A DNA stretch of 64,000 nt from Planctomycetota bacterium (lineage in GTDB: Bacteria > Planctomycetota > UBA1135 > JADKAF01). A program made the position numbers and the translations under genes. The notes under the pieces are model-generated. The model was not told where the DNA came from. It saw nothing but the letters and a program-made list of their open reading frames with translations, and made no database searches. Of the stretch, positions 45,603 to 54,857 are shown in pieces (the first letter of the stretch is position 1; each line of letters starts with the position of its first letter). The DNA is taken from NCBI GenBank assembly GCA_016719295.1, contig JADKAF010000001.1, positions 1,612,001 to 1,676,000 of the forward strand, read 5' to 3'.

Positions 45603-46484
45603 CTACGTCGACTCGCGACGCGCGCCATAGAGCCGTGCCGCGCCGGCGCTCCAGAGCGCTCGGCGCTCCGCCTCGCTCCAGCGCACGGACCAGGCCTCCA
45701 CCTCGCGCACCCAGCGCCCGTAGTCGAGCGCCAAGGTGGACACGGGCCAATCGCTGCCGAAGACCAAGCGCTCCGCTCCGAAGCACGCGCGCGCGTGATC
45801 CAGATAGGGCCGCAGTTGCGCGCTCGTCCACGTCGCGTGATCCGCCTCGGTGGCGAGCCCGCTGATCTTGCAGACCACGTTCTCGAAGTCGGCCAAGCGG
45901 CGGAGCTCCTCCCGCCAGGGCTCGAGCTGGCCCGCCTTCACCTCGGGCTTCCCCAGGTGATCGAGCACGAAGCGCACTTGCGGGCACTGGCGCACGAGCT
46001 CGATCAGCGCCGGCAGCTGGCGCGCGTAGATGCAGAGATCGCAGGCGAGGTCGCGCTCGGCGAGGGCCCGGGTCGCCGCGACGAAGTCGCGCCGCAGGCA
46101 GAAGTCGGGCTCGCTCTCCCACTGGATGAGCCGCCGCACGCCCTGCACCTTCGGCTCGTGCGCGAAGGGCGCTAGTTCTTCGCGGAGCTGCTCGGGCCCG
46201 CGCTCCAGCGCCGCGCGCACGACGAGGCCAGTGATGCGCGGCTCGGCGGCGGCGAGCTCGAGGACCCACTCGGCCTCGGCGCGCGCTTGCTCGGGCACGC
46301 ACTCGGCCTGAACGAACACCACCGCACGCGGCGCGCGTTCCCCTCCAGCCGCGAAGAGATCGCGGGGCAGGAACGCGCGCTGCAGCGCCGGGGCCTCCGC
46401 CATCCACGCGTAGCGGAAGTGAGCGGGATCCCAGAAGTGGACGTGCGCGTCGACGAAGTCGAGCGGCGGCGGCGCGGCGCTCAC
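45603..46484 (-). CDS. Amidohydrolase-2 family lactonase, L-fuconolactonase-like
   Basis: A 293-residue TIM-barrel hydrolase from GTG 46484. VDAHVHFWDP (residues 11-20) is the strand-1 HxH metal motif, FVLDHLGKP the strand-6 H and FGSDWPVSTL the strand-8 catalytic Asp. GVRRLIQWE and KISGLATEA (Lys on a strand) fit the COG3618 group, whose members open L-fuconolactone, L-rhamnonolactone or 4-sulfomuconolactone. The gene is coupled with the 246-residue gene (4 bases apart). With sulfatase and esterases next door it may belong to fucose-rich glycan degradation, an inference from context. Cytoplasmic. Confidence 0.8.
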   Translation of the reverse strand: MSAAPPPLDFVDAHVHFWDPAHFRYAWMAEAPALQRAFLPRDLFAAGGERAPRAVVFVQAECVPEQARAEAEWVLELAAAEPRITGLVVRAALERGPEQLREELAPFAHEPKVQGVRRLIQWESEPDFCLRRDFVAATRALAERDLACDLCIYARQLPALIELVRQCPQVRFVLDHLGKPEVKAGQLEPWREELRRLADFENVVCKISGLATEADHATWTSAQLRPYLDHARACFGAERLVFGSDWPVSTLALDYGRWVREVEAWSVRWSEAERRALWSAGAARLYGARREST

Positions 46485-46488
46485 GGCC

Positions 46489-47229
46489 CTACGCTCCGCC
46501 GAACTTGAGCCACGCGTTCTCCTCCGACCACGCCGTGAAGCGGTAGAGCGGAGTCAAGGCGTGGAACCCGAGCAGCGCGACTTCGGCGAGCTCGGCCGAG
46601 GTGGCGAGCGGATCGTCCTTCGGGATCGCGCGGCGCAGGATCAAGCGGTGCTCGCCGGGCGTGTACATCTTGAAGAGCTCGCGCTGCTCGTCGCGCTGCG
46701 CGCTGGCGCAGGGATAGGCGCGCCGCCAGCCCTCGACGGTGATGTCGTAGCCCGGCGGCAGCGCGCGCAGGAGCTCGACCCAGCGCTTCATCTGCGCCTC
46801 GTCGGTGACCTTGTTCTTCAAGTTGAGCGCGTCGTACCACGCCTCGGGGTGGATGCGCAGCGCGATCAGGAACCCGTCGTGGTCCACGGCGAACGCGAGG
46901 TAGACGTTCGAGTACGCCGGGTCCACGTCCTTGCCGAGCGCGTCGCCGAAGAGCGTCTTGAAGACCTTCTTCTCCTTCGCCGTGCGCGTGAGGTAGGTCC
47001 ACTGCGCGACCACCGACTTGTGATTGAAGGGGTGCGGGTTGTGCAGCGACTCGCGGAGATCGAACTCCTCGCCCTTCTCCTTCGCCTCGGCCTTCGCGCG
47101 ATCGGCGAGCGCCTTCAACTTCCGGCGCACGACGAGGCGCTGCGGGTTGTACGCTTCGTCGCGGCGGAGCTCGGGGCGGTAGAGCTCGAACTCGGGGCGC
47201 AGGAAGGGCTCGAACGACTTGGCGGGCAT
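46489..47229 (-). CDS. Conserved-looking protein of unknown function
   Basis: I chose ATG 47227-47229 (MPAKSFEPFLRPEFELYRPE), giving 246 residues; the longer upstream frame crosses the next promoter and is basic junk. The sequence is well ordered with many aromatic residues: NPHPFNHKSVVAQWTYLTR, AYSNVYLAFAVDHDGFLIAL and HPEAWYDALNLKNK, suggesting an alpha/beta enzyme-like or DUF fold. It has no signal peptide and no catalytic motif I know. It precedes the amidohydrolase on the same strand and is divergent from the esterase gene, sharing a 163-base intergenic region. Confidence 0.65.
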   Translation of the reverse strand: MPAKSFEPFLRPEFELYRPELRRDEAYNPQRLVVRRKLKALADRAKAEAKEKGEEFDLRESLHNPHPFNHKSVVAQWTYLTRTAKEKKVFKTLFGDALGKDVDPAYSNVYLAFAVDHDGFLIALRIHPEAWYDALNLKNKVTDEAQMKRWVELLRALPPGYDITVEGWRRAYPCASAQRDEQRELFKMYTPGEHRLILRRAIPKDDPLATSAELAEVALLGFHALTPLYRFTAWSEENAWLKFGGA

Positions 47230-47392
47230 GCGGGGCTCTTCGGTGAGGGCTTCGGCGCGGAAGAGTACCGAGCGGAGAGGCGAGATCAATCGCGGCGTTC
47301 CCGCGCGCGACCTGCCTCGACGCCGGCGAGCACTTCCGCCATGCTGCCCGCGCTGCCCTCCTCGGGAGCTCTCGCGCGAGGATCCTCGGTCC

Positions 47393-48286
47393 ATGCTCGC
47401 ACCGCTGCTGCTGCTCGCCTTGTCCTCACTCGCGCCCGTCCTCGCGACGCGGCCCGCTCTCGCCGTCGATGAGGCGGAGGTCCATCTGCTCTGGCCGGGC
47501 GACGCGCCTGGCGCCCTCGGCGCGGAGCCGAAGGACCGACCGCGGATCCTGGTCACGCACGCGGCGCGCACCCCTGCTCCGCACGCGGCGATCGTGATCT
47601 GCCCCGGCGGCGGCTACGGCGGGCTCGCGATGGATCACGAAGGCCATGCGATCGCCCGCTGGGCGAGCTCGCTCGGGATCACCGCGGCGATCCTGGACTA
47701 CCGGCATCGCGGCAAGGGCTACGGTCATCCGCATCCTTTGCTCGACGCGCAGCGAGCGCTGCGCTTCGTCCGCGAGCACGCGGCCGAATGGAACGTGGCA
47801 CCCGATCGGATCGGAGTGCTCGGGTTCTCCGCGGGCGGCCATCTGGCGTCCAGCGTGAGCGTGCACCACGACGACGGCGTCGCGGAGGCCACCGATCCCA
47901 TCGAGCGGCGCTCCTCTCGACCGGACTTCGCGATCCTCTGCTACCCCGTCATCGCCTTCGGCCAGAAGCACACGCACCTCGGCTCGCAGCGGAATCTGCT
48001 GGGTCCCGAGCCGACCGAAGCACTGGTCCTCGAGATGTCGAGCGAACGCCAGGTGACGCGCCGCACGCCGCCGACCTTCCTCTGGCACACCAGCGCGGAC
48101 ACGGTCGTGCCCGTTCAGAACAGCCTCGCGTTCTATCTCGCCCTGCGCGAGCACGAGGTCCCCTGCGAGCTGCACGTCTTCGAGCAGGGTGCGCACGGCC
48201 TCGGGCTGGCGGAAGGGCATGCCGCGCACGCCTGGCCCGAGCTCTGCCGCCGCTGGCTCGTGACGCGCGGCGTGCTCGCTCCCTAA
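47393..48286 (+). CDS. Secreted alpha/beta-hydrolase esterase (BD-FAE / acetylxylan-esterase-like)
   Basis: A 297-residue hydrolase from ATG 47393 with a signal peptide (residues 1-25, ending ALAVDEA). The oxyanion motif is CPGGGYGGLAMDHEG (near residue 70) and the nucleophile elbow is GFSAGG with Ser146. The acid and base fit HTSADTVVPVQ and GAHGLGLAEGH near the C-terminus. Secreted members remove acetyl or other acyl groups from polysaccharides. It precedes a sulfatase gene and probably acts on the same glycan outside the cytoplasm. The spacing to the sulfatase start is 46 bases. Confidence 0.85.
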   Translation: MLAPLLLLALSSLAPVLATRPALAVDEAEVHLLWPGDAPGALGAEPKDRPRILVTHAARTPAPHAAIVICPGGGYGGLAMDHEGHAIARWASSLGITAAILDYRHRGKGYGHPHPLLDAQRALRFVREHAAEWNVAPDRIGVLGFSAGGHLASSVSVHHDDGVAEATDPIERRSSRPDFAILCYPVIAFGQKHTHLGSQRNLLGPEPTEALVLEMSSERQVTRRTPPTFLWHTSADTVVPVQNSLAFYLALREHEVPCELHVFEQGAHGLGLAEGHAAHAWPELCRRWLVTRGVLAP

Positions 48287-48332
48287 GAGCCGCGCACGAC
48301 GTCCCGCGCTCCCGACGCCTCCGGAGATCTCC

Positions 48333-49736
48333 ATGCGCCGCTCCCTGGCTCTTCTCTTCCTCGCGCTCGCGGCCTCGCCTGCGTCGACGCAGCAGAGCGA
48401 CGGTAGAGCCGCCGCGAGCCCCGTGCGCCGACCGAACGTCGTCCTCATCCTGGCCGATGATCTCGGCTGGCGTGACCTCCACGTCCAGGGTCACGCGAAG
48501 CTCGACACGCCCGTGCTCGACCAGCTCGCGCGCGACGGCATGCGCTTCACCTCGGCCTATGCGGCCTCGCCCGTCTGCACGCCGACGCGCGCGGCGCTGA
48601 TGACGGGCCTCACCCCGGCGCGGCTCTCCATCACGAATCACGCACCGGGCAACGGCCCAGGATTCGTGCATCCGACGCGCCGGATGATCGAAGCGGAGAA
48701 CCAAACCTATCTGCCGCTCGAGCGGATCACGCTGGCCGAGCGCTTGAAGGGCGCCGGATATCGCACGGGCTTCTTCGGCAAGTGGCACCTCAGCGCGTGC
48801 CGCGAGACCCTGGGCCTGCGCGAGACGGAGCTGCGCCCCGAGCATCAGGGCTTCGAGCGCAACGTCGGTGGATGGGACCGCGGCGGTCCCGCGACCTACT
48901 TCGCCCCCTACCGCAATCCGACACTCGTCGCGAAGAGCCCCGGCGAGCACCTGGAGGAGCGCTTGGCCGCCGAGGCCATCGAGTTCGTCGACGCCGCCGG
49001 AGACGAACCCTTCTTCCTCTGCTGGTGGACGTACTCGGTGCACTATCCGCTCGAAGCACCCTCAGAGCTGATCGCGAAGTACGAGCAGCGCCGCGGCGAG
49101 GACCTCGCCGAGCCGATCTACGGGGCGATGATCGAGGCGCTGGACCGCGCGATCGGGCGCTTGATCGCGGCGCTGGATGCGCGGGGTCTGCGCGAGAACA
49201 CCCTCTTCGTCTTCACCTCGGACAACGGCTCCTACAACGGGGACAATCGCCCTCTGCGCGGAGCCAAGGGGCATCTCTACGAGGGCGGGATCCGCGTGCC
49301 GCAGATCGTGCGCTGGCCCTCCGTGGTCCGCGCCGCCTCGCTCTGCAACGAACCCGTCACCACCGTCGACCTGCACGAGACGATCCTCGAAGCCTGCGGC
49401 GTCGCGACGGAGGCCGAGCGTGTGCGCGATGGGCAGAGCCTGCTACCCCTGCTGCGCGGCGAGGAGAGCTTCGAGCGCGCAGCGCTCTACTTCCACTACC
49501 CCAACTACGCGTTCCACAAGCAGAACCGCTTGGGCAGCGCGATCCGCAGAGGCCGGCACAAGCTGCTCCGCTTCTACGACGACGGTGCGCTCGAGCTCTA
49601 CGACTTGGAGAGCGATCCAAGCGAGACGAAGAATCTCGCCGCGGTCGAGCCGGAGCTCTGCACCGCGATGGAGCGCGACCTGCAACGCTGGCTCGCGGAG
49701 ACCGGGGCGAAGCTCCCGACGCGCGCTCCTCGCTAG
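48333..49736 (+). CDS. Secreted type I sulfatase (formylglycine-dependent)
   Basis: A 467-residue arylsulfatase-family enzyme from ATG 48333, after ggag. Residues 1-20 are a signal peptide ending STQQ. The metal site starts at ADDLGW (Asp42, Asp43). The sulfatase signature CTPTR has Cys82, the residue turned into formylglycine, in the context SPVCTPTRAALMTG. FFGKWHLS and TSDNGSYNGDNRPLRGAKG are further active-site segments. A maturase is needed elsewhere in the genome (FGE or anSME type); none is in the window. It would release sulfate from a glycan or similar substrate. Planctomycetes carry many such enzymes. Confidence 0.93.
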   Translation: MRRSLALLFLALAASPASTQQSDGRAAASPVRRPNVVLILADDLGWRDLHVQGHAKLDTPVLDQLARDGMRFTSAYAASPVCTPTRAALMTGLTPARLSITNHAPGNGPGFVHPTRRMIEAENQTYLPLERITLAERLKGAGYRTGFFGKWHLSACRETLGLRETELRPEHQGFERNVGGWDRGGPATYFAPYRNPTLVAKSPGEHLEERLAAEAIEFVDAAGDEPFFLCWWTYSVHYPLEAPSELIAKYEQRRGEDLAEPIYGAMIEALDRAIGRLIAALDARGLRENTLFVFTSDNGSYNGDNRPLRGAKGHLYEGGIRVPQIVRWPSVVRAASLCNEPVTTVDLHETILEACGVATEAERVRDGQSLLPLLRGEESFERAALYFHYPNYAFHKQNRLGSAIRRGRHKLLRFYDDGALELYDLESDPSETKNLAAVEPELCTAMERDLQRWLAETGAKLPTRAPR

Positions 49737-49952
49737 CGGGGAGTGAGAGCGAGCACGCCATCCCTGCAAGCGCGCCGCCGAGCGGCTGGTCGGAAGAGAG
49801 AGAGCCGCGAACGGCGGAGCACGTCGCGGGAGGGAGATTTCGCGTCACCTCGACCGGATCCACTCGCGCGGGAGCTGCAGGGCCGCGCAGGAGCTGCTTG
49901 CAGTGAGGCACGAGCCGTGGATCCTGGTGCGCCCTCAAGCTGGTGCTCCTCC

Positions 49953-51863
49953 ATGCTCTCTCGCTCCGCGATCGTCCTCGCTGTGCTCCTCGGCACCTTG
50001 GCCGGGCTGACCGGCAACGCCCCCGCGCAACAGAAGCCGCGCCGCGACCTGATCGAGGTGCCGGCGATCGCGGACGGGCTCTGCGTCAGCAACCTGTTCC
50101 AGAGCCGGATGGTGCTACAGCGCGAGAAGCCGATCGCGATCTGGGGCTGGGCCGCGCCGGACGAAGAGGTGACGGTGTCGTTCGGCAGCCAGAGCGCGAG
50201 CGCGCGCGCCGCGGCGGACCGCTCGTGGCGCGTCGCGCTGCCAGCACAGCCGGCGAGTACCACACCGCAGCAGGTGATCGTGCAGGGCCGCGAAGCACGC
50301 CTGGTGCTCGACGACGTGCTCGTCGGCGATGTCTGGGTGCTCGGCGGCCAGAGCAACATGGAGTTCGAGCTCGAGAAGGTCGAGAACGGCGCGCTCGAGA
50401 TCGTCTCGGCTCACTACCCGCAGATCCGCATCCTCACCGTCCCGTACGCGATCGGGCCGGAGAAGGCGCAGAGCTTCCCGCGCCTCGACGAATGGAGCGA
50501 ATGGTTCGGCCGCCACTTCCGGAAGGGCGATTGGGATCTCTGCACGCCAAGGGTCGCGCGCGAGCTCTCGGCGATCGGCTACGCGTTCGCGCGCCGCGTG
50601 CACATGGCGAGCCGGATCCCCATCGGCGTCATCGATGTCTCGCGCGGCGGTACCACGGTGGAGACCTGGACGCCGCTCGCGACGCTGCGCGCGATCGAGG
50701 AGCCCTTCCTCCGCGAGAAGCTCGCCGACTGGGAGCGCCGCTGCGCCGAGTGGAACCCAGAGCAGGATCTCGCGCAGCGCATCGCGCAGCACCGCGAGTG
50801 GATCGAGAAGCAGGTCGCTGCCGGCAAGGCCATCCCCGACGATCGCCAGCGGGAGCCGAGCGATCTCCGCCCGGGCCCCGCGGGCGACGCGAATCACCCC
50901 GGTCACAGCTTTCTCGGCATGATCGGGCCACTCGAAGGCCTGGCGGTGAAGGGCGCGATCTTCCACCAGGGCTACAACAACGCGTTCGACGGCCTGCCGG
51001 GTGTCAGGCTCTATCGCGCCGTGCTGCCCGAGATGATCCGCGCGTGGCGCGCGGCGTTCGGCGATCCGAGCTTGCCGTTCGGCATCCTCTCGCAGGAGAC
51101 CGAAGGCGAGCCGCAGACGCGCGAAGATCTCCTCGAGAAGATGCTCGACACCGGCATCTACATCCGCGAGGCGCACTACCAGACCTTCCTCGACCTCCAG
51201 CGCGCCGGAGACAAGCACCTCGGCCTCGCGGGCACCTTCGATCTGCGGCGACGTTGGTATCACCCGCAGGTGAAGCTCCCCGCCGGCGAGCGCATCGCGC
51301 GCTGGGCCCTCGCCACGCAGTACGGCTTCGCGGGCGAGCTCGAGTGGCAGCCGCCGCGGATCACTAACTTCCGCGCAGAGGACGGCTCGCTCGTGCTCGT
51401 GCTCGACCAGCAGGTCAGCGACCCCGAGGACGGCGCGATGCAGGGCTTCGCGATCGCCGGCGAAGATCGCCGCTTCCATCCCGCGGACGTCTCCTACCGC
51501 GAGGTCGGCAAAGATGACCAAAGCCGGCCGCGCTTCGACCAGAAGCAGCTCGTGCTGCGGAGCCCGCTCGTCGAGCAACCCGTGCACTACCGCTACGGCT
51601 GGGGCCGAAACCCCCTCGCCAACGTGCAAGCCACCGGCAACAAGGATCTGCCGCTCCACCCGCAGCGCAGCGACGACTGGGGTATCGGCGAAGTGCCGCT
51701 CGGCGTGCTCGAAGCGAACGTCGACGGCAAGGGTGCGCTCTCCCGAGCGCAGCTCCAGCGCGTGCGCGAGGCGCTGCGCGCCGAGGATCTCCGCCGCAAG
51801 GTCGCAGAAGCCGAAGCGGTGCTGCGCGAGCACGCACCGCGCACGGGCGCGAGCGGCAAATGA
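49953..51863 (+). CDS. Secreted sialate-O-acetylesterase-like enzyme (SASA family)
   Basis: A 636-residue protein from ATG 49953 with a signal peptide (residues 1-26). A beta-sandwich-like stretch (residues 45-115) precedes the SGNH-type esterase domain with GGQSNME (Ser134) and IPIGVIDVSRGGTTVETWTP. IFHQGYNNAFDG holds the family's HQG motif; GQSNM...HQGE is usual, so Tyr replaces the Glu here. The C-terminal region includes a second beta-rich domain and an R/E-rich helix tail. These enzymes remove O-acetyl groups from sialic acids or other glycans. Long size and insert are usual in planctomycete versions. It precedes another esterase gene, with coupled ends. Confidence 0.85.
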   Translation: MLSRSAIVLAVLLGTLAGLTGNAPAQQKPRRDLIEVPAIADGLCVSNLFQSRMVLQREKPIAIWGWAAPDEEVTVSFGSQSASARAAADRSWRVALPAQPASTTPQQVIVQGREARLVLDDVLVGDVWVLGGQSNMEFELEKVENGALEIVSAHYPQIRILTVPYAIGPEKAQSFPRLDEWSEWFGRHFRKGDWDLCTPRVARELSAIGYAFARRVHMASRIPIGVIDVSRGGTTVETWTPLATLRAIEEPFLREKLADWERRCAEWNPEQDLAQRIAQHREWIEKQVAAGKAIPDDRQREPSDLRPGPAGDANHPGHSFLGMIGPLEGLAVKGAIFHQGYNNAFDGLPGVRLYRAVLPEMIRAWRAAFGDPSLPFGILSQETEGEPQTREDLLEKMLDTGIYIREAHYQTFLDLQRAGDKHLGLAGTFDLRRRWYHPQVKLPAGERIARWALATQYGFAGELEWQPPRITNFRAEDGSLVLVLDQQVSDPEDGAMQGFAIAGEDRRFHPADVSYREVGKDDQSRPRFDQKQLVLRSPLVEQPVHYRYGWGRNPLANVQATGNKDLPLHPQRSDDWGIGEVPLGVLEANVDGKGALSRAQLQRVREALRAEDLRRKVAEAEAVLREHAPRTGASGK

Positions 51864-51925
51864 GCGCGAGGCACAGAGCCAGCGGCGCGCTCTGCGATCA
51901 GGGCGTGCGGCGAACTCATAGATCC

Positions 51926-53260
51926 ATGCAAACACGCAAGCTCTTCGAGCTCTTCCTCGCCCTCGGCCCGACCAGCGCGGTCGTCGCGCAAGAACCGCCG
52001 GCCGCCGTTCTCGAAGCGTGGTTCGCGAAGCCGCCCACCGAGCGCGGCGCGTTGCCGAACGCGGAGATGCCGCTCTCGCGGCGCGACGCCGAGGCTCTCG
52101 TCCCGCAGCTATGGGCCGCTTGCCGAGCCGGCGCCGCGCAGCGCGCTGAGGACACACTGCCCGCGCTCCAGCCCGACGAGCTCGAGAAGGCGCTCGAGCC
52201 GACGGTGCTGCAGATCGGCGCACACGCCATGCCGTACGTGCTGCTGTGCAAGGGCGAGAAGCCGCCGGGAGGCTGGCCGCTCTTCCTCTGCTTGCACGGC
52301 GGCGGCGGCAATGCCGAAGCCAAGGGGCCGCACGCGTGGGAGGTGAACAGCCGCGAGTGGCAAGCCCAGAAGATCCTGTTCCAACGCGTCTACCAACCCG
52401 CCGGCCTCTATCTGATCCCCCGCATGGCCGATGATCGCCAAGGCCGCTGGTACTTCGATCACAACCAGCAGGCCTTCGAGGAGCTGATCACGAAGTGCCT
52501 CCTCTTCCGCGAGGTCGACGCCAATCGCGTGTACCTGATGGGCATCTCGGAAGGCGGCTACGGCGCGATCCGCTTCGCCGGCAATCGACCCGATCGCTTC
52601 GCTGCGACGGGCGGCATGGCGGCAGCGGAGCCTCTGGGTACTTCACCGCCGGAGAACATGCGCAACCTCGGCCTGCGCATCGACATCGGCGAGCGCGACA
52701 CGCTGTTCGATCGCATCGGCTTGGCGCGGCGCATGGGCGAGCGCCTCGCCGAGCTCCGGGCCGCGGATCCGCAGGGCTACGACTTCGTCGTGAACGTGCA
52801 AGCCGGCCGCGGACACGGCATCGACTACAGCCAGACGCCGCCGTGGCTCGCGGCGCGCGTGCGGAACCCACGCCCGACGCGCGTGGTCTGGACCGTGCAG
52901 CCGTTCCACACCACCGTCGAGCTGCAGCGCTACTGGCTGGCTCTGGACGAGAGGCCTGCCTCGATGCCGCTCTACCTCTCCGCGACGCTGCGCGAGAACC
53001 AGCTTCACGTCACGGTCGAGGTCGAGGCCAACGAGCCCGGAGCCGGTCGCGTGGCCGCCGCCGGCGGCACCTTGCGCATCCGGCTGGACGATCGGCTCGC
53101 CGATCTCGACGCGCCGATCGAGATCACCGTGAACGGCCGGGAAAGGAGCGCCGTGCAGGTCGTGCGACGCCTCGAGGTGATGGCACGAACGCTCACCGAG
53201 CGCCTCGACCCGAGCTACTGCTTCGCGGCCGAGATCGCCCTCGACCTCGCCGGCAGCTAG
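51926..53260 (+). CDS. Secreted esterase-like alpha/beta hydrolase
   Basis: I chose ATG 51926 (MQTRKLFELF), which gives a signal peptide ending VVAQEPP; ATG 51860 overlaps the previous stop and is an alternative. The 444-residue protein has the oxyanion motif FLCLHGGGGNA (near residue 122) and the nucleophile elbow GISEGGYG with Ser208. GRGHGIDYSQTPPWL near residue 290 supplies the likely catalytic His. A C-terminal beta-rich domain (about 320-444) follows. It resembles PHB-depolymerase- or feruloyl-esterase-like hydrolases. With the SASA-like gene it likely works on the same acylated polymer; the substrate is unknown. Confidence 0.78.
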   Translation: MQTRKLFELFLALGPTSAVVAQEPPAAVLEAWFAKPPTERGALPNAEMPLSRRDAEALVPQLWAACRAGAAQRAEDTLPALQPDELEKALEPTVLQIGAHAMPYVLLCKGEKPPGGWPLFLCLHGGGGNAEAKGPHAWEVNSREWQAQKILFQRVYQPAGLYLIPRMADDRQGRWYFDHNQQAFEELITKCLLFREVDANRVYLMGISEGGYGAIRFAGNRPDRFAATGGMAAAEPLGTSPPENMRNLGLRIDIGERDTLFDRIGLARRMGERLAELRAADPQGYDFVVNVQAGRGHGIDYSQTPPWLAARVRNPRPTRVVWTVQPFHTTVELQRYWLALDERPASMPLYLSATLRENQLHVTVEVEANEPGAGRVAAAGGTLRIRLDDRLADLDAPIEITVNGRERSAVQVVRRLEVMARTLTERLDPSYCFAAEIALDLAGS

Positions 53261-53363
53261 CAGCCTGTTGAGATGTCATTCGGTAGGGCGCGGCGAGTTC
53301 TCTTGTCGTCGCGAAGCAGCGCTGCCGCTACTCTTTCGCCCACCTCCCGCCCGCCCCGCCCGC

Positions 53364-54857
53364 GTGACCTCCGCTCCTGCCTTCGTTCTCGCCCCGCCGC
53401 GCCTGCCCGAGCTCTCGCTCGCCGGGCTCGCCCTCGCGCGCGAGACGATCACCGGGACGCATCTGCACACGCTCCACGGCTGCCCGCACGAGGTCGTGCT
53501 CGACTTCCGGCTGCCGAAGGCGGAGAAGCTCCCCGCCAGCGACGCGCTCGCGGCGCTGCTCGCGCGCGGACGGGCGTTCGAAGCCGAGGTCGTCCGCGAG
53601 CTCGAAGTCGTCGAGCCGCAGTTTGCGAAGGGCGACTTCGCCACCGGCGCCGCCGAGACCTTGCGACTCATGCGCGAGGGCCATCCGCTGATCTACCAAG
53701 GCGTGCTCTTCCGCGCGCCCTACCTCGGCATCGCCGACCTCCTGCGCCGCGTCGAGGTGCCGAGCGCGCTCGGAGGCCACGCCTACGAAGTGATCGACAT
53801 CAAGTCGTCGCGGAAGGCGAAGCTCGAGCAGCAAGTGCAGGTCGCGTTCTATTCCTTGCTCCTCGGCGAGGCGCAGGGCCTCCTGCCGACGCACGGCGCG
53901 CTCTGGCTCCGCGACGCGCCGGAGGAGCGCTTCGCGCTCGACGACGTGGTCTGGACCCTGCTCGATCAGCTCGACGAGCTCGGAACCTTGCTGCGCGGCG
54001 AGCGCGAGTCGCGTCCCCATCGCAGCTCGCGCTGCGACGGCTGCGGCTGGCGCGCGCGCTGCCTACCCGAGCTCCTGGCCACGCAGGACCTCTCGCTGCT
54101 GCCTTCGCTCTCGCGCTCTCGCGCCGCTCGCCTCCGCGCCGCCGGCATCGCCGATGTCGCCGCGCTCGCGGCGGCAGAGCCTACCGCGCTGCTCCGCCGC
54201 CGCGTGCTTCCGCCGGCGTCGACGCGCGCGCTGCAAGCGCAAGCGCGCGCGCGGCGCGACGGCACCTGTGTGCGGCTCGAGGCCGAGCCGCCGAAGCTGC
54301 CGAAGCGCGCGCTCTTCTGGGCGGCCGAGCTCGATCCCTTCCGCGAGGGCCGTCTCTGGCTCGTGCGCGCGGCGGTACTCGAGGACGGCGTCGTGCGCGC
54401 GCCGATGGTGCAGTTGATCGAAGGCGAGGAGAGCGAAGCGCGAGCGCTGAGCGAGCTCGCGCGCTTCGCGGAGGCGCACGCGGATGCTGGCGCGCTGCAC
54501 TTCGGCGAGCGCAGCGCGACCGCGCTCGCGCGCCTGCTCGCGACGAATCCAGAGCTCGCCGCCTTGGAGCGTCTCACGCGCTCGCAGGACCTCCGCGTCC
54601 TCTGGCTCGCCCATCTCGCCCATCCGATCGCGAACGCGTCGCTCTACGATCTAGGGCTCTGGCTCGGCCTCGGCGAGCTCGAGGAGGGCGGTGCCTTCCC
54701 CGCGCTGTGGTGGGAGAACGCGCGTGAGAGTCAGGGGTCCGAGCGCGAGCGCTGGCGCGCGCGCGTCGAACGCTTCGAGCAAGCGGAGCTCGCGACGGCG
54801 GCGCGGCTCGTCGGCGAGCTCCGCGCGGAGGCCGCTCCGGGAGCGCTCAGTGGCTGA
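53364..54857 (+). CDS. TM0106-type RecB-like nuclease
   Basis: I chose GTG 53364, giving 497 residues. Residues about 90-175 hold the PD-(D/E)XK core: LIYQGVLF, YLGIADLLRRVE, then EVIDIKSSRKAK and QVQVAFYSLLLGE. DIK and the following Q...Y are the RecB/Cas4-type motifs. A cysteine cluster (RCDGCGWRARCLPE, about residue 222-235) follows, as in TM0106 and Cas4 proteins, with three Cys here. A predicted helix-hairpin-helix (LSRSRAARLRAAGIADVAAL) and an RNase-H-like C-terminal region complete it. In many genomes this nuclease is fused to a helicase; here the helicase is a separate gene overlapping by 8 bases. Function is unknown, likely DNA repair or processing. Confidence 0.75.
   Translation: MTSAPAFVLAPPRLPELSLAGLALARETITGTHLHTLHGCPHEVVLDFRLPKAEKLPASDALAALLARGRAFEAEVVRELEVVEPQFAKGDFATGAAETLRLMREGHPLIYQGVLFRAPYLGIADLLRRVEVPSALGGHAYEVIDIKSSRKAKLEQQVQVAFYSLLLGEAQGLLPTHGALWLRDAPEERFALDDVVWTLLDQLDELGTLLRGERESRPHRSSRCDGCGWRARCLPELLATQDLSLLPSLSRSRAARLRAAGIADVAALAAAEPTALLRRRVLPPASTRALQAQARARRDGTCVRLEAEPPKLPKRALFWAAELDPFREGRLWLVRAAVLEDGVVRAPMVQLIEGEESEARALSELARFAEAHADAGALHFGERSATALARLLATNPELAALERLTRSQDLRVLWLAHLAHPIANASLYDLGLWLGLGELEEGGAFPALWWENARESQGSERERWRARVERFEQAELATAARLVGELRAEAAPGALSG

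Noticed and set aside
50115..52223. A 702-codon minus-strand open frame
   Set aside because: It is antisense to the SASA-like gene, which carries clear esterase motifs.
53364..54857. Cas4 of a CRISPR system
   Set aside because: The RecB-like core and Cys cluster are Cas4-like, but no other cas gene or array is present, and the HhH plus RNase-H-like tail fits the TM0106 family better.
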